8,506 bases of DNA, taken from positions 2,623 through 11,128 of the forward strand of contig JAEMSB010000094.1 of NCBI GenBank assembly GCA_016463045.1, in the 5' to 3' direction. The notes under the pieces were generated by a model. The model did no database searches and had not been told where the DNA came from. It saw nothing but the letters and a program-made list of their open reading frames with translations. The DNA comes from Niveispirillum sp. GTDB taxonomy: Bacteria > Pseudomonadota > Alphaproteobacteria > Azospirillales > Azospirillaceae. Positions 1 through 6,198 of the stretch are shown here, in pieces (within the stretch, counting starts at the first letter, position 1; each line of letters opens with the position of its first letter). A program made the position numbers and the translations under genes.

Positions 1-1
1 C

Positions 2-631
2 ATCCGCGACATGCTGCACAACCGGGCCTGGCTGGTGGTGTTCGGCTTTGCCAGCCTGAATTTTATCCGCTTCGGTGCGGTTTTGTCGGTCACCGCCTAT
101 TTCGCCATCAACATCCTGAAACAACCCTGGATGATCTCCATCCTGCTGCCCGCCGTGTCAGGCACCTTGCTGATCGGGTCGGCCATCGCCCCGCCCTTCC
201 TGAAAAAGCTGGGCATGCGGACAGGCAACCGGGTGGCACTAGCGGCGGCACTGCTGCTTTATGGCGTCCTACCTTTCACAGAGGCAGTGCCGGCCCTGTT
301 CCTGACGGTCTATATCCTGTCCTCGATCCTGATCAGCATTTCCATGACCGCCATCTTTGCCATGGCGGCAGAGGTCGTAGATTATCACGAGGCGCAGTTC
401 GGCACCCGCAATGAGGGGCTGCTGGCCGCCGGCGTCAATCTGTCGATCAAGATCGGTATGGCGCTGGGCGGGGCAATTGTCGCCTTCGGTCTGGCGCAGG
501 CGGGATACGACCCGGCCAATGTCGGCGATGACGCGCGCCGGATGGTCCATATCCTTTATTACGCGCCCGCCATGCTGGCCATTGCGGCCCAGATCGTCTG
601 CATCGGCTTCTGGCCGGAACGGCGGGGGTGA
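2..631 (+). CDS. GPH (MelB-type) sugar/glycoside:cation symporter, C-terminal part, 5' end outside window
   Basis: This is an inner-membrane MFS transporter of the glycoside-pentoside-hexuronide:cation symporter type. The frame is open to the window edge (IRD precedes the first Met). The visible 209 residues match only the C-terminal half of a protein of usually 450-500 residues, so the Met at base 11 is internal. Hydrophobic helices alternate with short loops. The stretch AAEVVDYHEAQFGTRNEG, followed by a Gly-rich helix (IGMALGGAIVAFGL), corresponds to the conserved GPH segment that reads like D.VDYGE...G.R.EG...........G.ALGG. The gene converges on the deglycosidase operon and shares its terminator, which suggests uptake of a glycoside or sugar across the inner membrane. 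The substrate cannot be read from the sequence. The family call is firm; the link to the neighbouring catabolic genes is inferred from position. Confidence 0.88.
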   Translation: MRDMLHNRAWLVVFGFASLNFIRFGAVLSVTAYFAINILKQPWMISILLPAVSGTLLIGSAIAPPFLKKLGMRTGNRVALAAALLLYGVLPFTEAVPALFLTVYILSSILISISMTAIFAMAAEVVDYHEAQFGTRNEGLLAAGVNLSIKIGMALGGAIVAFGLAQAGYDPANVGDDARRMVHILYYAPAMLAIAAQIVCIGFWPERRG

Positions 632-644
632 TACCCACACAAAT

Positions 645-671
645 GGGGCACGGCGATGATCGCCGTGCCCC
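645..671. terminator. Bidirectional hairpin terminator between convergent genes
   Basis: A perfect inverted repeat with 13-base arms around one central base: GGGGCACGGCGAT, G, ATCGCCGTGCCCC. In practice this is a GC-rich stem of 11-12 bp with a 3-5 base loop. It lies 13 bases after the symporter stop and 35 bases after the stop of the minus-strand DUF6379-like gene. Neither side has a long T-run: the plus side reads GCAGTTTACC and the minus side ATTTGTGTGG. It is therefore a weak-tailed, shared terminator. Confidence 0.75.
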
Positions 672-706
672 GCAGTTTACCGAACCTGAGGGATATGGAG
701 GGGAGA

Positions 707-1099
707 TCAGGCCGGGATCACCAATTCCTTCGTGTCACGCGTGGTGGGCACGAAAGGTAGGTAGGAGACGCGGATACGTTCGGAAAGCTGGACCTTGTGC
801 CGGCCCGGTGTCAGGCCGCCATCGCGCAGCACCGTCACCAGCGCCTTTTCCGCGAAGTTCCAGCGGTCGGTATATTCCGTTTCCATTTCATCCAGGGTCC
901 AGGTGCGGCCCCGGACGGAGAAGCGGATATCCTGGCGGGCGACCGGTTCACCATCGATGATGACGCCGATATCCTCGACCATGGACAGGCCGATGCCCCG
1001 GTAATAGGGCAGACGGGCCTGGAAGGCGAAACCGATGGTACGGCCGTCCTGCTGGACATTGCCGTAACCATCTTCACAGATCATGTATTTATCGAACAT
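707..1099 (-). CDS. DUF6379-like protein: probable C-glycoside deglycosidase beta subunit
   Basis: A 130-residue soluble protein without signal peptide or membrane segment. It resembles the small beta subunit (DUF6379 type) of the two-subunit enzymes that cleave 3-keto C-glycosides, known as DgpB-DgpC, DfgA-DfgB and CarB-CarC. In that family the small beta-rich subunit packs against the TIM-barrel alpha subunit and helps form the substrate pocket. Visible features are an N-terminal MFDKYMICEDGYGN, a central Arg/Trp stretch (RGRTWTLDEMETEYTDRW, about residues 64-81) and a C-terminal segment with PGRHKVQL. The length fits the family. The ATG lies 12 bases after the alpha-subunit stop. The ribosome site TGAGGAG overlaps that stop codon, so the two genes are probably translated in tandem and made in equal amounts. 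The assignment rests on remembered family resemblance plus the alpha-beta gene pairing. No catalytic residue is expected in this subunit. Confidence 0.8.
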   Translation of the reverse strand: MFDKYMICEDGYGNVQQDGRTIGFAFQARLPYYRGIGLSMVEDIGVIIDGEPVARQDIRFSVRGRTWTLDEMETEYTDRWNFAEKALVTVLRDGGLTPGRHKVQLSERIRVSYLPFVPTTRDTKELVIPA

Positions 1100-1111
1100 G
1101 GGTATGGCTCC

Positions 1112-2116
1112 TCAGGCGGCGGTGGCGGCGGGTTCGCCGATCAGCTTCTTGAACATTTCCTGCTGACGGCGGACCTGTTCGATGCTGTCCACGGGGAACG
1201 CATCCTGAATCCAGCGGTTGCCTTCATACTCGGAGCAGATATAGCCCTTGTAGCCGCCCTTCTTCAGCACCCGGATGATCTCGTCATAGGGGATGCAGGG
1301 CTCCACCAGATCCTCGTCCATCTGGTAGAACTTGGCATGGATGTTCCAGATGCGGTCCATATGGTCCAGCATGCGCTTGGGCTCAAACGCCGCATTGTGG
1401 CGCAGCGTGGTGGCCATGCCGATGGCCGGACCGACGCCGCCCATCTTCTCCACTTCCAGGATCACATATTCGCTGAGCGTGCGGTCCTCGTACGCCTTGC
1501 AGATATAGTCGGCGATATGCTGCGGCACGCCGTCACGGATGAATTTCTCCTTCCAGACGGGCGGGAACTTGAACAGGAACATGCCCATATCGGGCAGGAA
1601 GCCCAGATATTTCGATCCCGACTTCTCAAACGCCTCGGCATGGCGGATGATCCAGGGATGGTCGAAATGCAGCGGTGCATGCACCTCGATCAGGATGCGG
1701 ACATTCTTGCTTTCCGCATAATCGGCGCAAGCGACCAGCACGTTCGGATCGATGGAGACCAGCGCACGCGTATAGGGGCAGCCCAGGCGGGCGGCATGGT
1801 CGATATCGACCTTGCAACTTGCTACCTGTTCTTCGAACGGCATGGGCCGGTTCTTGTACTTCTTATAATCCAGCATGAAATCATGGCAGACCGGGGTCGT
1901 GCCATATTTCGCCATCAGGGCATGCCAATTGTCGTAAACGGACTGGTCCAGCGGATTGGGATAATTAGGGAAGGTCTGCTCGCTGATCAGCTCAATCCCA
2001 TTGGCACCCATCTCGGCGGAGACCTTGATCAGGTCCTCCAGAGACTTGGTACCCAGGAAATATTCCTCCTGATAACTGTAAAGGCTTACGCCCCTTTTGA
2101 TGTCATAGTTCGACAT
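1112..2116 (-). CDS. TIM-barrel sugar isomerase/epimerase-like protein: probable C-glycoside deglycosidase alpha subunit
   Basis: A 334-residue cytoplasmic TIM-barrel protein of the AP-endonuclease-2/xylose-isomerase-like superfamily. Together with the next gene it matches the catalytic alpha subunit of C-glycoside deglycosidases. These metal enzymes act on 3-keto glycosides and split the sugar-aglycone bond by beta-elimination. Likely metal ligands at barrel strand ends are E144 (ILIEVHAP), D176 (GFLPDMGMF), H260 (WNIHAKF) and E296 (ICSEYEG). H146, two residues after E144, is a candidate catalytic base. The start MSNYDIKRGVSLYSYQEEYF is chosen because an AGGA site lies 8 bases upstream and because this N-terminus begins directly with the first barrel strand. 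The frame stays open for 31 more codons upstream, but that part is Pro/Gly/Arg-rich and unlike the fold. Some relatives also cleave O-glycosides, so the true substrate may be either. Neighbours: own promoter and operator upstream, beta subunit 12 bases downstream. Confidence 0.82.
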   Translation of the reverse strand: MSNYDIKRGVSLYSYQEEYFLGTKSLEDLIKVSAEMGANGIELISEQTFPNYPNPLDQSVYDNWHALMAKYGTTPVCHDFMLDYKKYKNRPMPFEEQVASCKVDIDHAARLGCPYTRALVSIDPNVLVACADYAESKNVRILIEVHAPLHFDHPWIIRHAEAFEKSGSKYLGFLPDMGMFLFKFPPVWKEKFIRDGVPQHIADYICKAYEDRTLSEYVILEVEKMGGVGPAIGMATTLRHNAAFEPKRMLDHMDRIWNIHAKFYQMDEDLVEPCIPYDEIIRVLKKGGYKGYICSEYEGNRWIQDAFPVDSIEQVRRQQEMFKKLIGEPAATAA

Positions 2117-2253
2117 GGAACCGGTCCTGTCAGGTGCGGCCCCGCCGGGGGCCAAGGATGGCGGCGGTCTCAGGCAAAGCCCGATGGGGGAAGAGCGCAG
2201 CCGGCCCATCCTGGAAAAATCATCAGGAGAAGGAGCCGACGATGCCCGATATC
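2117..2253 (-). other. Long untranslated leader of the deglycosidase operon
   Basis: About 135 bases lie between the proposed promoter and the alpha-subunit ATG. A short GC hairpin (2138-2153, GGCCCC-GCCG-GGGGCC) sits just upstream of the AGGA ribosome site at 2125-2128. It could limit access to the start or simply be chance in GC-rich DNA. No known riboswitch pattern was recognised. Confidence 0.3.
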
Positions 2254-2284
2254 AATATAAGAATTATCATTCTTTTTTTGGCAA
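2254..2284 (-). promoter_or_regulatory. Candidate promoter of the deglycosidase operon
   Basis: This AT-rich stretch stands out from GC-rich surroundings. On the minus strand TTGCCA (2284-2279) could be the -35 box and TATATT (2259-2254) the -10 box, with a 19-base gap that is longer than ideal. GATAAT within the operator is an alternative -10, paired with TTGATT 15 bases upstream. Either choice puts the palindrome at 2259-2274 inside the promoter. Confidence 0.4.
2259..2274. promoter_or_regulatory. Palindromic operator copy 1 (deglycosidase operon)
   Basis: AAGAAT-TATC-ATTCTT is a perfect inverted repeat with 6-base arms and a 4-base centre. The same pattern nAGAAT-N4-RTTCTn recurs in front of the exporter operon (6151-6166) and the receptor gene (7085-7100). 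Its length and symmetry suit a TetR-family dimer, and the TetR gene in this window is the obvious candidate binder (inference). Confidence 0.6.
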
Positions 2285-2350
2285 ATCAATCGCCGACCGA
2301 TCGGAGTGGGCGCTTGTCGTAATTTTTTATAACTGATTGATACAAAATGA

Positions 2351-2394
2351 AAAGCCGCTCCCCAACCCTCCGCGGAAGGTGGAAGAGCGGCTTT
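2351..2394 (-). terminator. Terminator of the exporter-oxidoreductase-isomerase operon
   Basis: Outer arms AAAGCCGCTC and GAGCGGCTTT (10 bp, perfect) flank an inner imperfect pairing (ACCCTCC with GGAAGGT). The hairpin begins 9 bases after the stop of the minus-strand gene at 2404. On that strand it ends in a T-rich tail (CTTTTCATTTTGTA). This separates the upstream operon from the deglycosidase operon, which then needs its own promoter. Confidence 0.8.
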
Positions 2395-2403
2395 GGAACG
2401 TGA

Positions 2404-3456
2404 TCAGAGGCCCAGAAGGCGGCGGTTGAGATCGTCATCCACACCGCTGGCCGCGAAATCATCGAAGGCGTGTTCGGTGACGCGGATGATGTGATCACGG
2501 ATAAAGGTGGCCCCTTCCCGCGCGCCATCTTCGGGATGCTTCAAGGCACATTCCCATTCCAGAACGGCCCAGCCGGCATAGTCATACGCCGTAAGCTTGG
2601 AGAAGATCGCCTTGAAATCCACCTGTCCATCCCCCAATGACCGGAAACGACCGGGGCGGTCCACCCAGCCCTGGTAGCCACCATAGACGCCTGATTTGCC
2701 GTTGGGCCGGAACTCCGCATCCTTCACATGGAAGGCGCGGATTCGCGTGTGGTAATGGTCGATGAAGGCCAGATAATCCAGCTGCTGAAGCACGAAATGG
2801 CTGGGGTCGAACAGGATGTTGGCACGCGGATGATCCTCCACCGCGCCCAGGAACCGCTCAAACGTGACGCCGTCATGCAGGTCTTCACCGGGATGCAGTT
2901 CGAAGCAGACATCCACCCCGGCCTCATCAAACGCGTCCAGGATGGGGCGCCAGCGGCGGCCCAGCTCGGCAAACGCCTCCTCTATCAGGCCGGCGGGACG
3001 CTGCGGCCAGGGATAGACATAGGGCCAGGCCAGCGCGCCGGAGAAGCTGGCATGCGCCGCCAGGCCCAGATTGGCGCTGGCCTGCGCCGCCAGCCGCATC
3101 TGGTCCACGGCCCAGGCCTGACGGGCAGCCGGATTGCCGCGCACCGACGGGTCGGCAAAGGCATCGAACTGTGCGTCATAGGCCGGGTGAACGGCCACCA
3201 ACTGTCCCTGCAAATGCGTGGACAGCTCCGTCACGGCCAGGCCCTTGGCCGCCAGCTTGCCCGTCACTTCCTGCGCGTAGGTCTTGCTTTCCGCCGCCAG
3301 ACGCAGGTCGAACAGTCGGCCATCCCAGGACGGGATCTGGATACCCTTATAGCCCAGGCCTGATGCCCAGTCGGCAATGGTGTCCAGGCTGTTGAACGGG
3401 GCGGCATCGCCCGCGAACTGTGCCAGAAAGATGCCCGGCCCCTTGATCGTGCGCAT
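2404..3456 (-). CDS. TIM-barrel sugar phosphate isomerase/epimerase-like protein
   Basis: A 350-residue cytoplasmic protein of the AP-endonuclease-2/xylose-isomerase-like superfamily, belonging to a well-defined group commonly annotated as sugar phosphate isomerase/epimerase. The conserved blocks are clear: FELHPGEDLHDG (185-196), NILFDPSHFVLQQLDYL (213-229), FHVKDAEF (242-249), GRFRSLGDGQVDF (269-281) and LEWECALKHPEDGAREG (299-315). Probable metal ligands are E186, D217, H243 and E300, with H188 and H220 nearby. Length is full and the C-terminus (NRRLLGL) is typical, so the protein looks intact. The start is fixed by GGGAGG 5 bases before the ATG. It follows the Gfo/Idh/MocA gene by 18 bases, a pairing often seen in keto-sugar catabolism. 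A role in converting a keto-sugar or 3-keto-glucal intermediate is inferred; the exact reaction is unknown. It differs clearly from the deglycosidase alpha subunit and lies in another operon. Confidence 0.83.
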   Translation of the reverse strand: MRTIKGPGIFLAQFAGDAAPFNSLDTIADWASGLGYKGIQIPSWDGRLFDLRLAAESKTYAQEVTGKLAAKGLAVTELSTHLQGQLVAVHPAYDAQFDAFADPSVRGNPAARQAWAVDQMRLAAQASANLGLAAHASFSGALAWPYVYPWPQRPAGLIEEAFAELGRRWRPILDAFDEAGVDVCFELHPGEDLHDGVTFERFLGAVEDHPRANILFDPSHFVLQQLDYLAFIDHYHTRIRAFHVKDAEFRPNGKSGVYGGYQGWVDRPGRFRSLGDGQVDFKAIFSKLTAYDYAGWAVLEWECALKHPEDGAREGATFIRDHIIRVTEHAFDDFAASGVDDDLNRRLLGL

Positions 3457-3474
3457 TTTTCCTCCCTTTGTTCT

Positions 3475-4626
3475 TCAGATATCCAGCCGGACCCAGCCGG
3501 CGCGGGCGGCAGAGTTGGCGACCGCCGTTTCGATGAAACCCATGCCGCGCAGGCCCGCCTCCAGCCCCGGCAGGCTGCCATCAGCCGGCATGGCGCCGGC
3601 ACGGATGGCCGAGGCGAAGTCGCGGTAGAGATTGGCGAAGGCCTCGATATAGCCCTCTGGATGACCGGTGGGCAGGCGCGTCGCGTTGCGGGCGGCAAGA
3701 CCCAGATTGCCGGCGCCGGCATGCAGCACTTCCGTCCGTCCATCCAGGCCATGGATAGTCAGGGTGTTGGGCGTCTCCTGCGACCAGTCCAGGCCCGCCT
3801 CCGTCCCATAGACGCGCAGGCGCAGGCCGTTGCGGTCACCCGCCGCGATCTGCGATGCGTGCAGCACGCCTGGTACGCCGCGTTCGCTGCCATCCTCAAA
3901 CCGCAGCAGGATGTTGCAATCATCATCCAGCCGGCGGCCCGGTACCATGATGGACAGGTCGGCGCAGAGTTCCCGCACCGGCGCACCGCTGACATATTCC
4001 GCCAGATTGAAGGCGTGGACGCCGATATCGCCGATACAGCCGCCCACCCCGGACTTGGCGGGATCGGTGCGCCAGCCGGCCTGCTTGCTGCCCGTATCCT
4101 CCAGCGGGGTGGACAGCCAGCCCTGGCTATATTCCACCACCACCTTGCGCAGCCGTCCGATCCGGCCCGACGCCACCAGCGCCCGCGCCTCCCGCACCAG
4201 CGGGTAGCCAGTATAGGTGTGGGTCAGGGCATAAAGTCCCTTCGACCCGGATGTCGCGGTGGCCAGTTGCTTCAGTTCGGCCAGCGACAAGGCGGCCGGC
4301 GTGTCGCACATCACATGCAGACCGGCCTTCAGCGCGTCGATGCTGGCCGGCACATGCAGGTGGTTGGGGGTAACGATGGCGACAAGGTCGATACCGTCGG
4401 GCCGCGCACCTTCCGCCGCGATCATGGCCTGGTGGCTGGCATAGGCGCGGGCGGGATCAACGCCGTAACCGGCACCGGCCTGTCGTGACCGCTCGGCATC
4501 ACTGCTGAATGCACCGGCGACCAGCCGGATCTTCCCGTCCAGTTCCGCCGCCATGCGGTGAACCGGACCGATGAAGCTGCCAGGACCACCGCCGATCATG
4601 CCCAGGCGCAGCACAGGCTCACTCAT
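3475..4626 (-). CDS. Gfo/Idh/MocA-family NAD(P)-dependent oxidoreductase with a DTP motif in place of EKP
   Basis: A 383-residue cytoplasmic Rossmann-fold sugar dehydrogenase-like protein. Counting from the ATG at 4626, the N-terminal nucleotide-binding motif is GMIGGGPGSFIG (9-20) and the substrate-side DxxxH pair is D200/H204 (GDIGVHAFNL). The C-terminal domain ends with the family block GHPEGYIEAFANLYRDFASA (321-340). Relatives oxidise sugars or glycosides, often at C3, as in levoglucosan dehydrogenase and the DgpA-type enzyme acting before C-deglycosylation. The motif that normally reads EKP or DKP, carrying the catalytic lysine, reads CDTP here (T109, codon ACG; AAG would be lysine). This may mean altered or lost dehydrogenase activity. 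The start is uncertain: a GTG at 4629 precedes the ATG, and I prefer the ATG, 8 bases after GGGAGG. The ribosome site overlaps the end of the exporter gene (stop at 4642-4644), so both are co-transcribed. Confidence 0.87.
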   Translation of the reverse strand: MSEPVLRLGMIGGGPGSFIGPVHRMAAELDGKIRLVAGAFSSDAERSRQAGAGYGVDPARAYASHQAMIAAEGARPDGIDLVAIVTPNHLHVPASIDALKAGLHVMCDTPAALSLAELKQLATATSGSKGLYALTHTYTGYPLVREARALVASGRIGRLRKVVVEYSQGWLSTPLEDTGSKQAGWRTDPAKSGVGGCIGDIGVHAFNLAEYVSGAPVRELCADLSIMVPGRRLDDDCNILLRFEDGSERGVPGVLHASQIAAGDRNGLRLRVYGTEAGLDWSQETPNTLTIHGLDGRTEVLHAGAGNLGLAARNATRLPTGHPEGYIEAFANLYRDFASAIRAGAMPADGSLPGLEAGLRGMGFIETAVANSAARAGWVRLDI

Positions 4627-4641
4627 CACAACATCCTCCCG

Positions 4642-6108
4642 TCATTTCTTGAAAAGCCGCAGATCGCGCGGCAACCGCGTGATCAGAAAACCAACCATCA
4701 TTAGCAGCAGGACCAGCAGCGGCATGGTAGCCAGGAAGGCATTGCGCGCCGCCTCTGCCGTCAAACCCTGGGCCAGAGTGAAATAGGTGCCGCCGATCAG
4801 GGCCGCACCCGATGCCGCCCCCAGCTGCTGCACCGCCTTCAGTGTCCCAGAGGCCGATCCGGCGTGGATCAGTTCCACATCCGACAGGGTGATCGGCCCG
4901 GTCGGCCCGCCGACAAGGCCCATGCCGGTACCGGTAATCAGCAGGGCAATGCCCACCAGCACCAGCCCGCCCTGCCCCCAGATCAATGCGGCCAGGGCCA
5001 GCATGCCCGACAACATCACCGCCACGCCCAGCAGGGGCAGGCGCAGACCCATACGCGGCAGAGCCCGCCGGGCCACGCCGCCGATGGCGACCGACGCGCC
5101 CAGCGCGTAGGGAACATGGACCAAGGCGGTTTCCAACGGTGTGCAGCCCAACCCATATTGCAGCGTCAGGGTCAGGATGAACAACAAACCCGCCGTCGTC
5201 GCCTGGAAACAGAGCGACATGCCCAGCCCGATGGAGAAGCCGCGGTTGACGAACAGGACAGGATCGACCAGCGCGGTCCCTGCCCCGGCCCGCATCCTGA
5301 TATGGCGGATGAACAGCAGCGCCAGCAGCGGGGCGCAGGCCAGCAGGATCAGGCACCAAAGCGGCCATCCCGCCTCCCGCCCCTGCAGCAGTGGCAGCAT
5401 CAGGGCCAGTAGAGTGGCCGCGATCAGGGCGGTACCGGGCAGATCGACACCGCCGCCATGCGGCGACCGGCCCGAAGGCAGCAGGCGCCAGGCGGCATAA
5501 AGACCAATCAGCCCCAGTGGGCCGTTGATCAGGAAGATGGGCCGCCAGCCCAGCCCGAATAGGTTGGCCTCGATCAGCAGCCCGCCGATCACCGGCCCCA
5601 GAACGGCGGCGACACCGCCCAGCACGCCGAACACCGACAGGGCGGCGATCCGTTCGGCGGGCGGATACATGACCTGGATAAGGGACATGACCTGCGGCAG
5701 CATCAGCGCCGCCGTCGCCCCTTGCGCCAGCCGCGCCACCACCAGCATCGGCCCGCTGACCGACAGGCCGCAAAGCAGGGAGGTCAGGGTGAACCCGGCC
5801 ATGCCGATCATGAACAGCCGGCGGTAGCCATGGGTATCGCCCAGCCGCCCGCCGGTGATCAGCAGGATGGCAAAGGCCACAGCATAGCCGGCGACCAGCC
5901 ACTGCATCTGGGCCGTATCGGCGGACAGGTCGCGTTGGATCGACGGCAGGGCCACATTGACGATGGTCAGGTCGATCAGGTCCATCATGAAGGCGCCGGC
6001 CACCACCACCAGGGCCATCTGACGCCGTTTGGGCGTCAAGGCGGCAGCCTGATCGATGGCGGATAGGGCCGGCCCCCGCTTGCCCCCCGGGCTGGCGGCG
6101 GATGCCAT
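4642..6108 (-). CDS. DHA2-type (EmrB/QacA-like) MFS drug exporter, 14 membrane helices
   Basis: A 488-residue inner-membrane proton antiporter of the 14-helix DHA2 group, which expels drugs and other amphipathic compounds. Visible motifs are DLTIVNVALP at 46-55 in helix 1, GGRLGDTHGYRR at 86-97 (motif A in the helix 2-3 loop), R126 in the RLAQG segment (motif B) and GPVIGG at 171-176 (motif C, typical of antiporters). The C-terminus is short and basic (RLPRDLRLFKK). No partner membrane-fusion protein is present, so it probably works alone. The start at 6108 is chosen for its AAGG site 8 bases upstream. A GTG ten codons earlier (6138) lacks a ribosome site and lies within a palindrome. The gene is first in its operon, under a strong promoter overlapped by a palindrome and directly downstream of a TetR gene, a classic repressor-pump arrangement. 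Export of a freed aglycone is inferred. Confidence 0.9.
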   Translation of the reverse strand: MASAASPGGKRGPALSAIDQAAALTPKRRQMALVVVAGAFMMDLIDLTIVNVALPSIQRDLSADTAQMQWLVAGYAVAFAILLITGGRLGDTHGYRRLFMIGMAGFTLTSLLCGLSVSGPMLVVARLAQGATAALMLPQVMSLIQVMYPPAERIAALSVFGVLGGVAAVLGPVIGGLLIEANLFGLGWRPIFLINGPLGLIGLYAAWRLLPSGRSPHGGGVDLPGTALIAATLLALMLPLLQGREAGWPLWCLILLACAPLLALLFIRHIRMRAGAGTALVDPVLFVNRGFSIGLGMSLCFQATTAGLLFILTLTLQYGLGCTPLETALVHVPYALGASVAIGGVARRALPRMGLRLPLLGVAVMLSGMLALAALIWGQGGLVLVGIALLITGTGMGLVGGPTGPITLSDVELIHAGSASGTLKAVQQLGAASGAALIGGTYFTLAQGLTAEAARNAFLATMPLLVLLLMMVGFLITRLPRDLRLFKK

Positions 6109-6129
6109 GGGATGTGCCTTTCCATTGGG

Positions 6130-6149
6130 TCTGATCACAGCAGATCAGA
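6130..6149. repeat. Inverted repeat in the exporter leader
   Basis: TCTGATC-ACAGCA-GATCAGA has perfect 7-base arms around 6 bases. It shares its last base with the extended operator arm at 6149 and lies downstream of the exporter promoter. It could be a second operator for another regulator or a small RNA hairpin before the ribosome site. Its sequence differs from the AGAAT-type operator. Confidence 0.45.
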
Positions 6150-6168
6150 ACAGAATAATAATTCTGTT
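6149..6168. promoter_or_regulatory. Palindromic operator copy 2 (exporter operon)
   Basis: AACAGAAT-AATA-ATTCTGTT is a perfect inverted repeat with 8-base arms, the best of the three copies. The shared 16-base core is 6151-6166. It touches the -10 box and would cover the transcription start, so a bound dimer should block initiation. The TetR gene ends only 30 bases away. Confidence 0.7.
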
Positions 6169-6194
6169 TATAAACGGAACGCCTCATCCGTCAA
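6167..6194 (-). promoter_or_regulatory. Promoter of the exporter-oxidoreductase-isomerase operon
   Basis: On the minus strand the -35 box is TTGACG (6194-6189) and the -10 box TATAAA (6172-6167), separated by 16 bases. Both are five-of-six matches to the sigma-70 consensus. The promoter starts just after the TetR stop codon, so the operon can be transcribed separately from the repressor gene. The operator lies immediately downstream. Confidence 0.65.
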
Positions 6195-6198
6195 CGGG

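Noticed and set aside
11..13. ATG at base 11 as true start of the symporter
   Set aside because: The frame is open to the window edge, no ribosome site is visible, and the protein matches only the C-terminal half of its family.
2117..2209. N-terminal extension of the deglycosidase alpha subunit by 31 codons
   Set aside because: The extension is low-complexity Pro/Gly/Arg, does not fit the barrel fold, and the downstream ATG has a well-spaced AGGA site.
797..2260. Long plus-strand open frame of 487 codons opposite the deglycosidase genes
   Set aside because: It runs antisense through two well-supported genes, has no recognisable domain and shows the His/Asp/Arg-rich composition typical of an antisense shadow in GC-rich DNA.
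6109..6138. GTG start ten codons upstream for the exporter
   Set aside because: No ribosome binding site precedes it and it lies inside an inverted repeat; the ATG at 6108 has AAGG at good spacing.
4619..6187. 522-codon minus-strand frame overlapping the exporter
   Set aside because: Its translation is Arg/Gly/Pro/Asp-rich with no membrane segments, whereas the neighbouring frame encodes a clear DHA2 exporter with all motifs.
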